Below are positions 17,305 to 27,100 of a DNA stretch of 55,837 nucleotides, piece by piece. The position numbers were made by a program, and so were the translations under genes. The stretch covers positions 1 to 55,837 of the forward strand of contig CANFKE010000029.1 in the NCBI GenBank assembly GCA_947447465.1, given 5' to 3'. The stretch comes from Chitinophagaceae bacterium. Lineage in GTDB: Bacteria; Bacteroidota; Bacteroidia; Chitinophagales; Chitinophagaceae. How positions within the stretch are numbered: the first letter of the stretch is position 1; every line of letters begins with the position of its first letter. The notes beneath the pieces are model-generated. The model did not search any database and had not been told where the DNA came from. It was given only the letters and a program-made list of their open reading frames with translations.

Positions 17305-19587
17305 ATGTATAATTACCTGGAGGGACTGAATGAACCGCAACGAATAGCTGTAGAACATAGAGATGGACCTATTATGATAATAGCAGGTGCCGGTAGTGGA
17401 AAAACAAAAGTGTTGACCACCCGCATTGCGCACCTGATGAAGAACGGCGTTGACGCTTTTAATATCCTTGCACTTACTTTTACCAACAAGGCTGCTGCCG
17501 AAATGAAGGAACGTGTGGAAAAGGCCCTGGGCAATTCTGAAGCACGTAACCTCTACATTGGTACATTCCACTCCATATTTGCCCGCATACTTAGAGTTGA
17601 AGCACCCAAACTGGGATATCCGAGCAACTTTACTATATACGATACTGATGATGCCAAAGGGGTGATCAAAGACATAGTGAAAGCTATGAACCTGGATGAC
17701 AAACACTACAAACCGGCCTACATCCTCAATCGTATCAGCGCGGCAAAGAACGGACTCATTGGCCCTGCAGCATATCGTGTGGATAGCGCCATTCAGATGG
17801 AAGATGCCAAAAGCCAACGACACCGCATGGCCGACATATATGATGCCTATGCTAACCAGTGCTTCAAGAACGGTGCTATGGATTTTGATGATCTCCTCTT
17901 CAAAATGCATACCCTGCTCACTACCTTCCCCGATGTACTGGCCAAATACCAGCAGCGTTTCCATTATGTGCTCATAGATGAGTATCAGGATACCAATGCG
18001 GCTCAGTATTCTATCATCAAACTATTAGGTGCTGTGCGCGAAAATATATGCGTGGTGGGCGATGATGCACAAAGTATCTACTCATTCCGTGGTGCTACTG
18101 TACAGAACATATTGCAGTTTCAGGACGACTATGACGATGTTAAAGTGGTAAAACTGGAACAGAACTACCGTAGCTCTCAGAACATCATCAATGTTGCCAA
18201 TAATGTTATCGGCAACAACCAGCACCAGATACCCAAGGAACTATGGACCAGCAATAAGGAAGGTGAAAAAATAATGCTGGCACGCACCATGACCGACAAT
18301 GACGAAGGCAAATTTGTTGCTGACGCCATAAAGGAAATGCAGATGCGCAATCATTATGCTAATAAAGATTTTGCCATCCTCTATCGCACCAATGCTCAGA
18401 GCCGTGCATTTGAAGAAAGCCTGCGCAGAATGAACATACCTTATAAACTATATGGTGGTGTATCATTCTATCAGCGCAAAGAAGTAAAAGATTATCTGGC
18501 ATACCTCAGACTGGTAGTCAATACCCGCGACGAAGAAAATCTGAAGCGCATCATAAATGTACCTGCCAGGGGTATAGGCAATACTACAGTACTCAAATAC
18601 ATCTCTGCTGCCAATGAGCACGAAAGGACCGTATGGGAGATCATTGAGAACGGTAGCGGCAACCCTAAGGTAGATGGCTTTGTACAGATGATCAAAGGCT
18701 TCCAATCTATGTTGCAGACCAAGAATGCTTATGACGTGGCCTTTGCTATCGGAAAGTATTCAGGGCTGGTAGCCGAACTGTATAATGATAAAACAGTTGA
18801 AGGTCTTGCTCGTTACGAGAACGTTCAGGAATTGCTCAACTCAATTAAAGAATTTACTGAAACGCCCGATGAAGAGGGCGAGATACTCGACAAAAGTTTG
18901 GGCAGCTATCTCCAACAGATATCACTGCAAACAGATGTAGAGAATAATAAGAACGATGAGGATATGGATGTGGTCAAACTGATGACCATTCACTCTGCCA
19001 AAGGTCTTGAATTTCCATGCGTGTTTGTGGTGGGCCTCGAGGAAACACTCTTCCCAAGTTCTATGAGCCTTTACGATCGTGCAGGTCTGGAAGAGGAACG
19101 CAGACTTTTCTATGTGGCCATTACCCGTGCCAAAGAAAGACTATGGGTTACCTATGCCAACAGTCGCTATAGGTTCGGCACATTGGTACAGAATGATGAA
19201 AGCCGATTTGTACAGGAGATCCCTCTGGCCTATCTCGACAGAACATTCAGCGGTGCCAGCAACAGACCTCAGAGTGGCCCTTCCAAGGGTGTATCAGGTA
19301 TGCTCAACCAGAATTTTGATAAAGTACCATCACTCAAAAAACTGGCCGATAAGCTGGCTACCTCTACTGCCGCGCAAAAGGTACACACCCCTTCGGCCGA
19401 CTTCACCGCCGACGACGCTGCTGATATGAGTGTAGGTACAAAAGTTGAACATCAGAAATTTGGCTTCGGTACCATACTTACCTTAGAAGGCGGCGCTAAC
19501 AACCGCATAGCAGGTATAGACTTCGGCGCAGGACATGGAGTTAAAAAGATCATGCTCAATTATGCCAAGCTAAGGATAGTTAAGTAA
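17305..19587 (+). CDS. pcrA: UvrD/PcrA-type 3'-5' DNA helicase
   Basis: This superfamily 1A helicase unwinds DNA in nucleotide-excision and transcription-coupled repair and removes recombinase filaments. The 760-residue chain shows the motifs in order: Q motif LNEPQRIAV, Walker A GAGSGKT (K33), motif Ia FTNKAAAEMKERV, Walker B/II DEYQDTN, motif III GDDAQSIYSFRGA, motif IV LEQNYRSS, motif V TIHSAKGLEF and motif VI VAITRAKERLWVTYA. The C-terminal Tudor-like domain (about 705-760, VGTKVEHQKFGFGTI) is the part that binds RNA polymerase in PcrA and UvrD. It has its own terminator and is probably monocistronic. Confidence 0.95.
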   Translation: MYNYLEGLNEPQRIAVEHRDGPIMIIAGAGSGKTKVLTTRIAHLMKNGVDAFNILALTFTNKAAAEMKERVEKALGNSEARNLYIGTFHSIFARILRVEAPKLGYPSNFTIYDTDDAKGVIKDIVKAMNLDDKHYKPAYILNRISAAKNGLIGPAAYRVDSAIQMEDAKSQRHRMADIYDAYANQCFKNGAMDFDDLLFKMHTLLTTFPDVLAKYQQRFHYVLIDEYQDTNAAQYSIIKLLGAVRENICVVGDDAQSIYSFRGATVQNILQFQDDYDDVKVVKLEQNYRSSQNIINVANNVIGNNQHQIPKELWTSNKEGEKIMLARTMTDNDEGKFVADAIKEMQMRNHYANKDFAILYRTNAQSRAFEESLRRMNIPYKLYGGVSFYQRKEVKDYLAYLRLVVNTRDEENLKRIINVPARGIGNTTVLKYISAANEHERTVWEIIENGSGNPKVDGFVQMIKGFQSMLQTKNAYDVAFAIGKYSGLVAELYNDKTVEGLARYENVQELLNSIKEFTETPDEEGEILDKSLGSYLQQISLQTDVENNKNDEDMDVVKLMTIHSAKGLEFPCVFVVGLEETLFPSSMSLYDRAGLEEERRLFYVAITRAKERLWVTYANSRYRFGTLVQNDESRFVQEIPLAYLDRTFSGASNRPQSGPSKGVSGMLNQNFDKVPSLKKLADKLATSTAAQKVHTPSADFTADDAADMSVGTKVEHQKFGFGTILTLEGGANNRIAGIDFGAGHGVKKIMLNYAKLRIVK

Positions 19588-19603
19588 CATAAAGGACATT
19601 GAA

Positions 19604-19639
19604 AAGAAATACCCCATACATATGTGTGGGGTATTTCTT
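19604..19639 (+). terminator. Terminator of pcrA
   Basis: A 13-bp stem (19604-19616 with 19627-19639) encloses a loop that can itself pair further (ACAT/ATGT). It is 17 nt after the pcrA stop codon. Confidence 0.85.
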
Positions 19640-19820
19640 CCTGTTGTTGGAAGGAATGATCGTCTTGATAAAACCCGGCAATGTCTTATGTTGAGCACTA
19701 TTCAATTACTCAATATAAGAATGTAATGGTTTATCTAACACTACCCAGTTATACAATAACGTTTGATTTAAATTTATACTAAAAGTAGATGCCGAAAATA
19801 TTATGGATACGGCATAAAAT

Positions 19821-19851
19821 AAAATGGCCCATCATTGCGATGGGCCATTTT
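19821..19851 (-). terminator. Terminator of the fused mutase gene
   Basis: A perfect 13-bp stem (19821-19833 with 19839-19851) with a 5-nt loop is followed on the minus strand by A/T-rich sequence. The 180 bp between it and the pcrA terminator hold no feature I can see. Confidence 0.85.
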
Positions 19852-19885
19852 GGATCTACTATTGATTATTTGTGACTTGCTATCA

Positions 19886-22800
19886 TTACATATTCCTTCT
19901 GTACTGGCCACCCACTTCAAACAATGCCTTAGATATCTGACCGAGTGAACAATACTTAACGGTCTCCATCAATTCAGCAAAGATATTTTGATTATGGATT
20001 GCCGTTTGCTGCAATTTGTGTAACAACTCAGCGCCCTTATCTCCGCTACGCTTGTGCAGATGCTCAACAGACTTGATCTGGAATTCTTTTTCCTCCTCTG
20101 TAGAACGGATCACCTCTCTTGGTAATACTGTCGGTGAACCCTTAGAGCTAAGGAAAGTATTTACACCTATGATCGGGAATTCGCCGGTATGCTTCAGTGT
20201 TTCATAATACAGGCTCTCTTCCTGTATCTTACCGCGCTGATACATGGTTTCCATTGCGCCCAACACACCACCACGTTCGGTGATCTTGTCAAATTCGAAC
20301 ATCACGGCTTCTTCAACAAGGTCGGTCAGCTCTTCTATGATAAATGAACCTTGAAGCGGGTTCTCATTCTTAGCCAATCCCAGCTCCTTATTGATGATAA
20401 GCTGTATTGCCATTGCCCTGCGCACACTTTCTTCTGTTGGCGTAGTTATCGCTTCATCATAAGCATTGGTATGCAGAGAGTTACAGTTATCATAGATAGC
20501 ATACAACGCCTGCAGTGTTGTACGGATATCATTAAAGTCGATCTCCTGCGCATGTAGTGAACGGCCGCTGGTCTGGATATGATACTTCAGCATCTGTGAA
20601 CGCTCGTTACCACCATACTTTAACTTCATGGCCTTAGCCCATATACGACGGGCCACACGGCCTATCACACTGTATTCCGGATCTATACCATTACTGAAGA
20701 AGAAAGATAAGTTAGGTGCAAAGTCATCTATGTTCATTCCACGGCTCAGGTAATACTCTACGAATGTGAAGCCGTTAGACAGTGTGAAAGCTAACTGAGA
20801 AAGCGGATTAGCACCTGCTTCTGCAATATGGTAACCACTGATAGATACAGAGTAGAAATTACGAACGCCCTGCTCTATAAAATACTGCTGCACATCGCCC
20901 ATTACACGCAGTGAGAATTCTGTAGAGAAGATACAAGTATTTTGTGCCTGATCTTCTTTAAGTATGTCTGCCTGCACTGTACCACGTACCGACTTCAATG
21001 TTTCTTCCTTGATCTTAGCATATACATCCGCAGGCAATACCATATCGCCGGTAACACCAAGCAACATCAGGCCCAGTCCGTCATTTCCTTCAGGTAAACC
21101 TGCATTAGCTGTTGATGTAGCAACACCAGAATGGTAGTAAGGACGTTCTACACCCTTATCGGCATAGATAGCATCTATCTTTTTGTTTACCTCTTCCTCC
21201 AGTCCATTGGCTTTGATATATAACTCACATTGCTGATCTATGGCCGCGTTCATGAAGAAGGCGGTAATAGTAGGAGCCGGACCATTGATGGTCATAGACA
21301 CCGACGTCTTAGGATCAGCCAGATTAAATCCGCTGTATAGTTTCTTAGCATCATCAAGGCTGGCTACGCTCACTCCCGAATTACCTACTTTACCATATAT
21401 ATCCGGACGGTAATCAGGATCCATACCATAGAGCGTAACACTATCGAATGCAGTACTCAGGCGCTTTGCAGGCAATCCCTTACTTACATAGTGAAAACGT
21501 TTGTTGGTGCGCTCAGGACCACCTTCACCCGCAAACATACGTGTAGGATCTTCTCCCTCACGTTTGAACGGATAGATACCTGCGGCATAAGGGAACTCTC
21601 CCGGGAAGTTCTCAGACAATGCCCATTGTAATATTTCGCCCCATGCTTCAAAACGCGGCACAGCCACCTTAGGGATCTGCAAGTGCGACAGCGATTCTGT
21701 ATGGGTCTGTATCTTTAATTCTTTACCTCTTACCTTAAATACATAGAACTCATCGGTGTATTGTTTCTTCTTATCTTCCCAACCCTCTATCAATATCCTG
21801 TTCTTAGGGTCCAGATCAAGCTCGGTCTTTGCATAGACTTCCTGCAAGGTCTTGATAAGTCTGTCTTTATCTTCTGTATCACTTGCGCGGATCACATCAA
21901 TGGTCTTACTGATACCAAACAGCTTCTGTGCCACCGCACTCTGGTCTTTTGTCCACTTATCATACTTGCGGTTGTTCTCAGCTATCTCACTCAGGTAACG
22001 CGTACGGCTTGGCGGAATGATATATATCTTCTCGCTCATCTCATCGCTGATCTTATATTGCGAATGTAATGGCGCCCCTGTTTTGTTGGCCACCACATCC
22101 ATCAGCGCCTTGTACATAGTGTTCGTACCCGGGTCGTTGAACTGTGATGCTATTGTACCATATACCGGCATTTTTTCCGGATCGGTATCAAACAACTTAT
22201 GGTTGCGCTGGTATTGCTTCTTCACATCACGGAGAGAATCCAATGCGCCGCGCTTATCAAACTTGTTGATCACAACTACGTCCGCAAAATCAAGCATGTC
22301 TATTTTCTCCAACTGTGTAGCGGCACCATATTCAGGTGTCATTACATACAAGCTCAAGTCGCAATAATCAGTGATCTGAGTATCGCTCTGGCCAATACCC
22401 GATGTTTCCAGTATGATCAGGTCAAAATTGGCTGCCTTAAGGATATTTACCGCATCATGTATGTGCTTTGATACCGCAAGGTTGCTCTGGCGAGTGGCCA
22501 TAGAGCGCATATACACTCGTGGATTGCGAATAGCGTTCATACGAATACGGTCGCCCAGCAATGCTCCGCCGGTCTTACGCTTTGACGGATCAACTGATAT
22601 GATACCTATATTCTTATCTTTAAAATCAACCAAAAAGCGGCGTACTATTTCATCTACCAGAGAACTCTTACCTGAACCTCCTGTACCGGTAATACCCAGC
22701 ACCGGGCTTTTTGATGCTGCCGCCAGCTCCGCTATCTGCTTCAACGCAGCCTGTGTTTCAGGTGCATCATGATAGTTCTCAGCAGCAGAAATGAGTGTAG

Positions 22801-23287
22801 CAATAGACTTTACATCACGTTGTGCAACATGACCCACTTCTCCATTCAACCGATCACCTGTAGGATAATCACTTTTCTCTAGCAGATCATCTATCATACC
22901 CTGAAGACCCATTTTGCGGCCATCATCAGGGCTATAGATACGGCAGATGCCGTATTCTTCCATTTCCTTTATTTCATCAGGGAGTATCACTCCTCCACCG
23001 CCACCGAATATCTTGATATGGCTACATCCCTTTTCCTTCAGCAGATCATACATGTATTTGAAATACTCGACATGACCACCCTGATAAGAGGTGATAGCTA
23101 TAGCGTTGGCATCTTCCTGTATGGCACAGTCAACAACCTCCTGCACACTACGATCGTGGCCCAGGTGAATGACCTCTGCTCCACTGGACTGCATAACGCG
23201 GCGCATGATATTAATAGATGCGTCGTGCCCGTCAAAAAGGGATGCCGCAGTAACCAAACGTACTTTATTCTTCAAAGTATAAGACAT
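19886..23287 (-). CDS. icmF: Fused B12-dependent acyl-CoA mutase with G-protein chaperone (IcmF type)
   Basis: IcmF interconverts isobutyryl-CoA and n-butyryl-CoA (and isovaleryl/pivalyl-CoA) using adenosylcobalamin. The 1133-residue order is a B12-binding domain (about 8-140, FDGHDAS with H21 the cobalt ligand), then a MeaB-like GTPase (about 165-420: P-loop GTGGSGKSS near residue 202, NKFD), a linker and a TIM-barrel mutase (about 540-1100). Two substrate-site residues separate it from methylmalonyl-CoA mutase. The tyrosine position is F574 (in [14 protein letters not shown]), and the CoA-carboxylate arginine position is Q782 (in [10 protein letters not shown]), as in characterised IcmF. 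Fusion of chaperone to mutase also marks IcmF. No partner subunit is adjacent, consistent with a self-contained enzyme. Transcripts probably start about 25 nt upstream. Confidence 0.92.
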   Translation of the reverse strand: MSYTLKNKVRLVTAASLFDGHDASINIMRRVMQSSGAEVIHLGHDRSVQEVVDCAIQEDANAIAITSYQGGHVEYFKYMYDLLKEKGCSHIKIFGGGGGVILPDEIKEMEEYGICRIYSPDDGRKMGLQGMIDDLLEKSDYPTGDRLNGEVGHVAQRDVKSIATLISAAENYHDAPETQAALKQIAELAAASKSPVLGITGTGGSGKSSLVDEIVRRFLVDFKDKNIGIISVDPSKRKTGGALLGDRIRMNAIRNPRVYMRSMATRQSNLAVSKHIHDAVNILKAANFDLIILETSGIGQSDTQITDYCDLSLYVMTPEYGAATQLEKIDMLDFADVVVINKFDKRGALDSLRDVKKQYQRNHKLFDTDPEKMPVYGTIASQFNDPGTNTMYKALMDVVANKTGAPLHSQYKISDEMSEKIYIIPPSRTRYLSEIAENNRKYDKWTKDQSAVAQKLFGISKTIDVIRASDTEDKDRLIKTLQEVYAKTELDLDPKNRILIEGWEDKKKQYTDEFYVFKVRGKELKIQTHTESLSHLQIPKVAVPRFEAWGEILQWALSENFPGEFPYAAGIYPFKREGEDPTRMFAGEGGPERTNKRFHYVSKGLPAKRLSTAFDSVTLYGMDPDYRPDIYGKVGNSGVSVASLDDAKKLYSGFNLADPKTSVSMTINGPAPTITAFFMNAAIDQQCELYIKANGLEEEVNKKIDAIYADKGVERPYYHSGVATSTANAGLPEGNDGLGLMLLGVTGDMVLPADVYAKIKEETLKSVRGTVQADILKEDQAQNTCIFSTEFSLRVMGDVQQYFIEQGVRNFYSVSISGYHIAEAGANPLSQLAFTLSNGFTFVEYYLSRGMNIDDFAPNLSFFFSNGIDPEYSVIGRVARRIWAKAMKLKYGGNERSQMLKYHIQTSGRSLHAQEIDFNDIRTTLQALYAIYDNCNSLHTNAYDEAITTPTEESVRRAMAIQLIINKELGLAKNENPLQGSFIIEELTDLVEEAVMFEFDKITERGGVLGAMETMYQRGKIQEESLYYETLKHTGEFPIIGVNTFLSSKGSPTVLPREVIRSTEEEKEFQIKSVEHLHKRSGDKGAELLHKLQQTAIHNQNIFAELMETVKYCSLGQISKALFEVGGQYRRNM

Positions 23288-23317
23288 ACTTATAATAAAT
23301 TATATGAAAATGTTGCG

Positions 23318-23325
23318 CAAAGGTA
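23318..23325 (-). promoter_or_regulatory. -7 element of the icmF promoter
   Basis: On the minus strand TACCTTTG (23325-23318) matches TAnnTTTG exactly, about 31 nt before the ATG. A TTTG exists only 31 nt further up, which is longer than usual. Confidence 0.45.
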
Positions 23326-23521
23326 AGAATTAGTGAGGGAAAGTGATAATAGTGCTCAAAGGCAGGTCAGCTAATGATCGATACCTGATATTGTGTTTAG
23401 CCATACATAAAATTCGGCTGAAGAGGAGACTTCTACTCTTTAAGCCGGAGCGTCAAAACCAACGGCCTTTCAGAATAGAATATAAAAAAACCTACATTTA
23501 TACTCAAACTACAACCTGTTT

Positions 23522-24712
23522 ATGAAATTTTCAACTCTTGCACTCTGCTTCATTTTGTCACTACGAGCAGTGGGCCAAACCGTGGTCAATATTCAGCCTC
23601 ATTTCTCAGCCGGATGTGAAGCAGATCTATTCTCCTATTTCCCCACCGGTTCGGGAGGGTATTTACAGCCGGAGTTTAACATCGTAGCCTGGACAAGTGG
23701 TGGCACATCTACCATTGACAGGCACTTACTCCGTTTTGATGCTTTAACCGATACATCAGTTATACCGGCAGGTACACATATATCATCTGCTAAGCTGGTT
23801 CTCTTTGGAAGGTCAACAAGCCCTGAGGGCAACTGGGGCAATTCATTATATCCCGGCACGCCATACCCCAATGCAAACAACGGCTGGATATATCCTGTGG
23901 CCACTTCTTTCAACAAATTCACTGTCAACTGGGCTACTCAACCGGCATACCTACATACTGATTCTGTAGCAATACCCATCTCGTCAGCTCAGTGGAGCCA
24001 GAATGACACTATGGATATCACATCACTTGTTGTTCATTTAATGGCCAACGGTAACAAAGGTCTTATGTTTAAGCTGGCTAGTGAAAATCCTTATGCTGAA
24101 AGGATGTGGGCTACATGCAATGAAACGGACAGCACAAAGCACCCGCTGCTCATTGTTACTTTTTGCCCCAATCTTATCACGGCATCACCTCAGCCTGATA
24201 CCGTTGTTGCGGGCACAGATGCTAAGTTCTTTGTTAATAGCCCCACTATCGGTGTCCTATATCAGTGGCAGGAAAACCCGGGAACTGGCTTCGTAAACTT
24301 AGCCAACGTTTGGCCATACAGCGGTGTCACCACCGATACGCTCACTATACACAACACCAGTATTCATCTCGATGCCACCCACTACAGATGTATTGCATCT
24401 GATGACATCCATTGTACAGATACCTCAACGGGAGCATTGCTGACCGTGAGAGCAGGAGTAGGTGTCGATGAATTGGGTGTAGGTAGTTTTGCCATATTCC
24501 CCAATCCAACTATCGGCATACTTAATATAACAGGCAATAACCTAAAAACCGTTACTATCTACGATATGACGGGTCGAATAGTTAAGGAACATCCTGGCAG
24601 TAATAGCAATAAGACCTCCATCAATCTTTCCCCATTACCACCTGGAATCTACATGGTAACAGTTATTGACATTAGTGGCAATAAAACAATTCAGAAGATT
24701 ACCAAAGAATAA
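23522..24712 (+). CDS. T9SS-secreted DNRLRE-domain protein
   Basis: The 396-residue protein has a signal peptide (residues 1 to about 19, ending VGQ). A DNRLRE-type beta-sandwich follows (about 22-215: RHLLRFD, ISSAKLVLFG, TVNWATQPAY, MDITSLVVHLM, GLMFKLASENPYAERMW). After it come an Ig-like segment (about 220-310, with YQWQENPGTGF and THYRCIAS) and a C-terminal type A sorting domain (about 325-396: FAIFPNPTIGILNI, VTIYDMTGRIV, LPPGIYMV). DNRLRE modules occur in secreted, often carbohydrate-associated proteins. No catalytic domain is present. The product should cross the outer membrane through the type IX system and be anchored or released at the surface. Confidence 0.88.
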   Translation: MKFSTLALCFILSLRAVGQTVVNIQPHFSAGCEADLFSYFPTGSGGYLQPEFNIVAWTSGGTSTIDRHLLRFDALTDTSVIPAGTHISSAKLVLFGRSTSPEGNWGNSLYPGTPYPNANNGWIYPVATSFNKFTVNWATQPAYLHTDSVAIPISSAQWSQNDTMDITSLVVHLMANGNKGLMFKLASENPYAERMWATCNETDSTKHPLLIVTFCPNLITASPQPDTVVAGTDAKFFVNSPTIGVLYQWQENPGTGFVNLANVWPYSGVTTDTLTIHNTSIHLDATHYRCIASDDIHCTDTSTGALLTVRAGVGVDELGVGSFAIFPNPTIGILNITGNNLKTVTIYDMTGRIVKEHPGSNSNKTSINLSPLPPGIYMVTVIDISGNKTIQKITKE

Positions 24713-24812
24713 TGATGATATGCGAAAATAGCATATCAATCAAAAAACGGAGATCAACTATATAAACTGCGCAAATTTTTTACAAGCTATTGATCACCTA
24801 ATAAGAACAAAA

Positions 24813-24842
24813 CAGCGGCACTTTCTCCCGAAAATGCCGCTG
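24813..24842 (-). terminator. Terminator of the phnA-like gene
   Basis: A perfect 8-bp GC-rich stem (24813-24820 with 24835-24842) has a 14-nt loop and is followed on the minus strand by TTTTGTTCTT. Confidence 0.8.
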
Positions 24843-24862
24843 CTACAATTTTATCTTTTATA

Positions 24863-25444
24863 TTAAGCGCCCTGCTTCCTTACATACATTGTAAGTATCA
24901 CAATGGTCTGACCTTCTATTTTACCTTCTATCTGCGCTGTATTATCTTCTACAAGGCGTATGTTCTTTACCACAGTGCCCATCTTGGCATTTAAGGTAGA
25001 TCCCTTTACATCAAGCGATTTGATCAGTACTACAGAGTCACCTGTCTGCAGAACAGCACCATTACAGTCTTTATGCAGATCTACGGTACTGTCATTTTCA
25101 TGATCGCCGGTTGCTTTTGCCCATGCTAGCTTTTCATCATCCAGATACATCATATCCAGACTTTCCATAGCCCAGGTCTCATTTCTTAGGCGGTTCAGCA
25201 TTCGCCATGTCATTACCTGCACACCCGGCACTTCGCTCCACATACTTGTGGTCAGTCCGCCCCAGCGGGTAGTATCCAGCTCTTCTTTCTTTTCTATCTG
25301 TGCGGTGCATTTGTCGCAGAGTACAATGCAATTGTCCTCGGTTTGGTATTCCTGTGGCGGTACTTCATACATCTTCAGGTTATTTCCCGATCCGCAGAGT
25401 TCACATTTATGCTCGCTTCTTTTAAGCAGGTCTTCCAGTTTCAT
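24863..25444 (-). CDS. phnA: PhnA-family protein
   Basis: The 193-residue product has an N-terminal zinc-ribbon-like part with two CxxC pairs (CELCG near residue 14 and CDKC near residue 43). The C-terminal PhnA/YjdM domain contains DCNGAVLQTGDSVVLIKSLDVKG and ends with VLTMYVRKQ. The family was named from the E. coli phosphonate region, but YjdM is not part of the C-P lyase and its role is unknown. No phosphonate genes are nearby, so I would not infer phosphonate use. It is monocistronic and cytoplasmic. Confidence 0.9.
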   Translation of the reverse strand: MKLEDLLKRSEHKCELCGSGNNLKMYEVPPQEYQTEDNCIVLCDKCTAQIEKKEELDTTRWGGLTTSMWSEVPGVQVMTWRMLNRLRNETWAMESLDMMYLDDEKLAWAKATGDHENDSTVDLHKDCNGAVLQTGDSVVLIKSLDVKGSTLNAKMGTVVKNIRLVEDNTAQIEGKIEGQTIVILTMYVRKQGA

Positions 25445-25569
25445 AAGCTCTTTCTAATGAGCCGCGAAGATAATTTAATTATCGGGCATTAATAATGACT
25501 TTAGACAGTTCTGATTGATCATCACCATCCGGTACGCTTTAAATACATGGCTCGTAGCTTCATTCTGAT

Positions 25570-25577
25570 TATATTTG
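25570..25577 (+). promoter_or_regulatory. -7 element upstream of the class V aminotransferase
   Basis: TATATTTG matches TAnnTTTG exactly and ends 18 nt before the ATG at 25596. The upstream element is unclear. Confidence 0.4.
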
Positions 25578-25595
25578 GAATACTAAAATCAGGCT

Positions 25596-26777
25596 ATGTC
25601 AGGTAACACAAGTTTAAGATCGCAATTCCTTCTGAACCCCGAGATCACGTTTCTTAACTTCGGCTCTTTCGGAGCTTGCCCCAGACCTGTGTTTGCAGAT
25701 TATCAGAACTGGCAATTGATACTGGAAGCTGAGCCCGTTCAGTTCATAGCCTTCGACGGTGTAAAATACCTCAAGTCTTCACGAGAAGCATTGGCCGGCT
25801 ATATCAACTGCAATGCCGACGACCTTGTGTATGTAACTAATCCTACCTATGCTATCAATATAATTGCCAAAAGCCTGCAACTCGAAGAGGGTGATGAGAT
25901 CCTTTCGACCAACATAGAATACGGAGCTATGGATAGGACCTGGAACTATTATTGCAGGAAAGCAGGAGCCAAATATATAAGACAAAACATAGATCTGCCC
26001 ATAGCAGATAAAGAGACCATCATTGAGCAATTCTGGAAAGGATACAGTAACAAGACAAAAGCTATTTTTATTTCTCAGATCACCAGCACCACTGCGCTCA
26101 TTCTGCCGGTAAAGGAGATCTGTGAAATGGCCAAAGAGAAGGGATTGCTGACAATAGTTGATGGCGCCCATGTACCCGGCCATATTCCTCTTGACCTCGG
26201 TCAGCTACAGGCCGATATATATACTGGGGCCTGCCACAAATGGATGATGACACCCAAGGGCAATACATTCCTGTATGTAAAAAAAGAATTTCAGGATCTG
26301 TTCGACCCGCTGGCAGTAAGCTGGGGCTATGAAAGCGCCGCTCCTTCTCATTCCCGATTCCTCGATTACCATCAGATGCAGGGAACCAGAGACTTTTCAG
26401 CATTTCTGACCACCGCCAAGGCGATCGCTTTTATGGAAGATCATAATTGGTCGCAGGTCGCTGCCGACTGCAGGCAATTAGCTCATACCAATTATACTCG
26501 TTTCTGCACGCTATTAGGATCACAACCTTTATGCCCCGTGTCAGATCAGTTTCTGGGGCAGATGTGCAGTATACCTGTTAAGACCGCACAACCTGAACAG
26601 CTTCAGCGACATCTGTTCGAACACTATAAAATTGAGATACCGGTAATGCGGCAGGAACACCATGTCTTCTTACGCTATTCTATACAAGCATTCAATACAC
26701 AGGCAGATCTGGATAGACTGTACACTGCACTACAAGAGATAATGACAACAACTACTCTTCTGGAAAAGGCCGGATAA
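25596..26777 (+). CDS. PLP-dependent class V aminotransferase (isopenicillin-N-epimerase-like)
   Basis: The 393-residue enzyme belongs to the fold-type I class V family (cysteine desulfurase, isopenicillin N epimerase, kynureninase relatives). The PLP lysine is K215 in GACHKWMMTPKG. The cofactor-binding aspartate and histidine lie in VDGAHVPGH, just ahead of the lysine. The N-terminus opens TFLNFGSFGACPRPV, typical of the epimerase-like subgroup, and there is no catalytic-cysteine loop of the NifS type, so desulfurase activity is unlikely. The substrate cannot be told. The gene stands alone between phnA and the chemotaxis-like kinase. Confidence 0.85.
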   Translation: MSGNTSLRSQFLLNPEITFLNFGSFGACPRPVFADYQNWQLILEAEPVQFIAFDGVKYLKSSREALAGYINCNADDLVYVTNPTYAINIIAKSLQLEEGDEILSTNIEYGAMDRTWNYYCRKAGAKYIRQNIDLPIADKETIIEQFWKGYSNKTKAIFISQITSTTALILPVKEICEMAKEKGLLTIVDGAHVPGHIPLDLGQLQADIYTGACHKWMMTPKGNTFLYVKKEFQDLFDPLAVSWGYESAAPSHSRFLDYHQMQGTRDFSAFLTTAKAIAFMEDHNWSQVAADCRQLAHTNYTRFCTLLGSQPLCPVSDQFLGQMCSIPVKTAQPEQLQRHLFEHYKIEIPVMRQEHHVFLRYSIQAFNTQADLDRLYTALQEIMTTTTLLEKAG

Positions 26778-27100
26778 AAAGACCTCAATTTTACTTAAGA
26801 TTGATGATCAGCATGTTAACTCTATGTTGGTTAAGATTGTTTTGCCGCAAGTTTATGATCACTCATCTTCATGATACGCGTCATCAGTAAAATGACCTGT
26901 TTATCCGCATTCGTTTCGTATCTTTATTGGGTACAGTGTCAAGCCCGATATTTTCCCGCTATAACCAACACACTACATTTCATTTCTTATTTCTGCCGGT
27001 TAGCAGAAAAACAGATTTCAGTTATAGATTTTAATCAGCATTAGTTAACGGCCGTTTTTCGGCTTACCTGCTATGCCTGCAATCAACAACCACACATGAA
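26778..27100. other. Intergenic region upstream of the CheB-CheR kinase
   Basis: These 323 bp hold no open frame with coding character. A TATCTTTA at about 26926 is one base from the -7 consensus and could be the kinase promoter. The stretch around ATGATACGCGTCAT (near 26873) is nearly palindromic. I see nothing else. Confidence 0.4.

Noticed and set aside
19886..23287. Methylmalonyl-CoA mutase as the product name
   Set aside because: The two substrate-specificity positions are Phe and Gln rather than Tyr and Arg, and the GTPase is fused, both pointing to IcmF.
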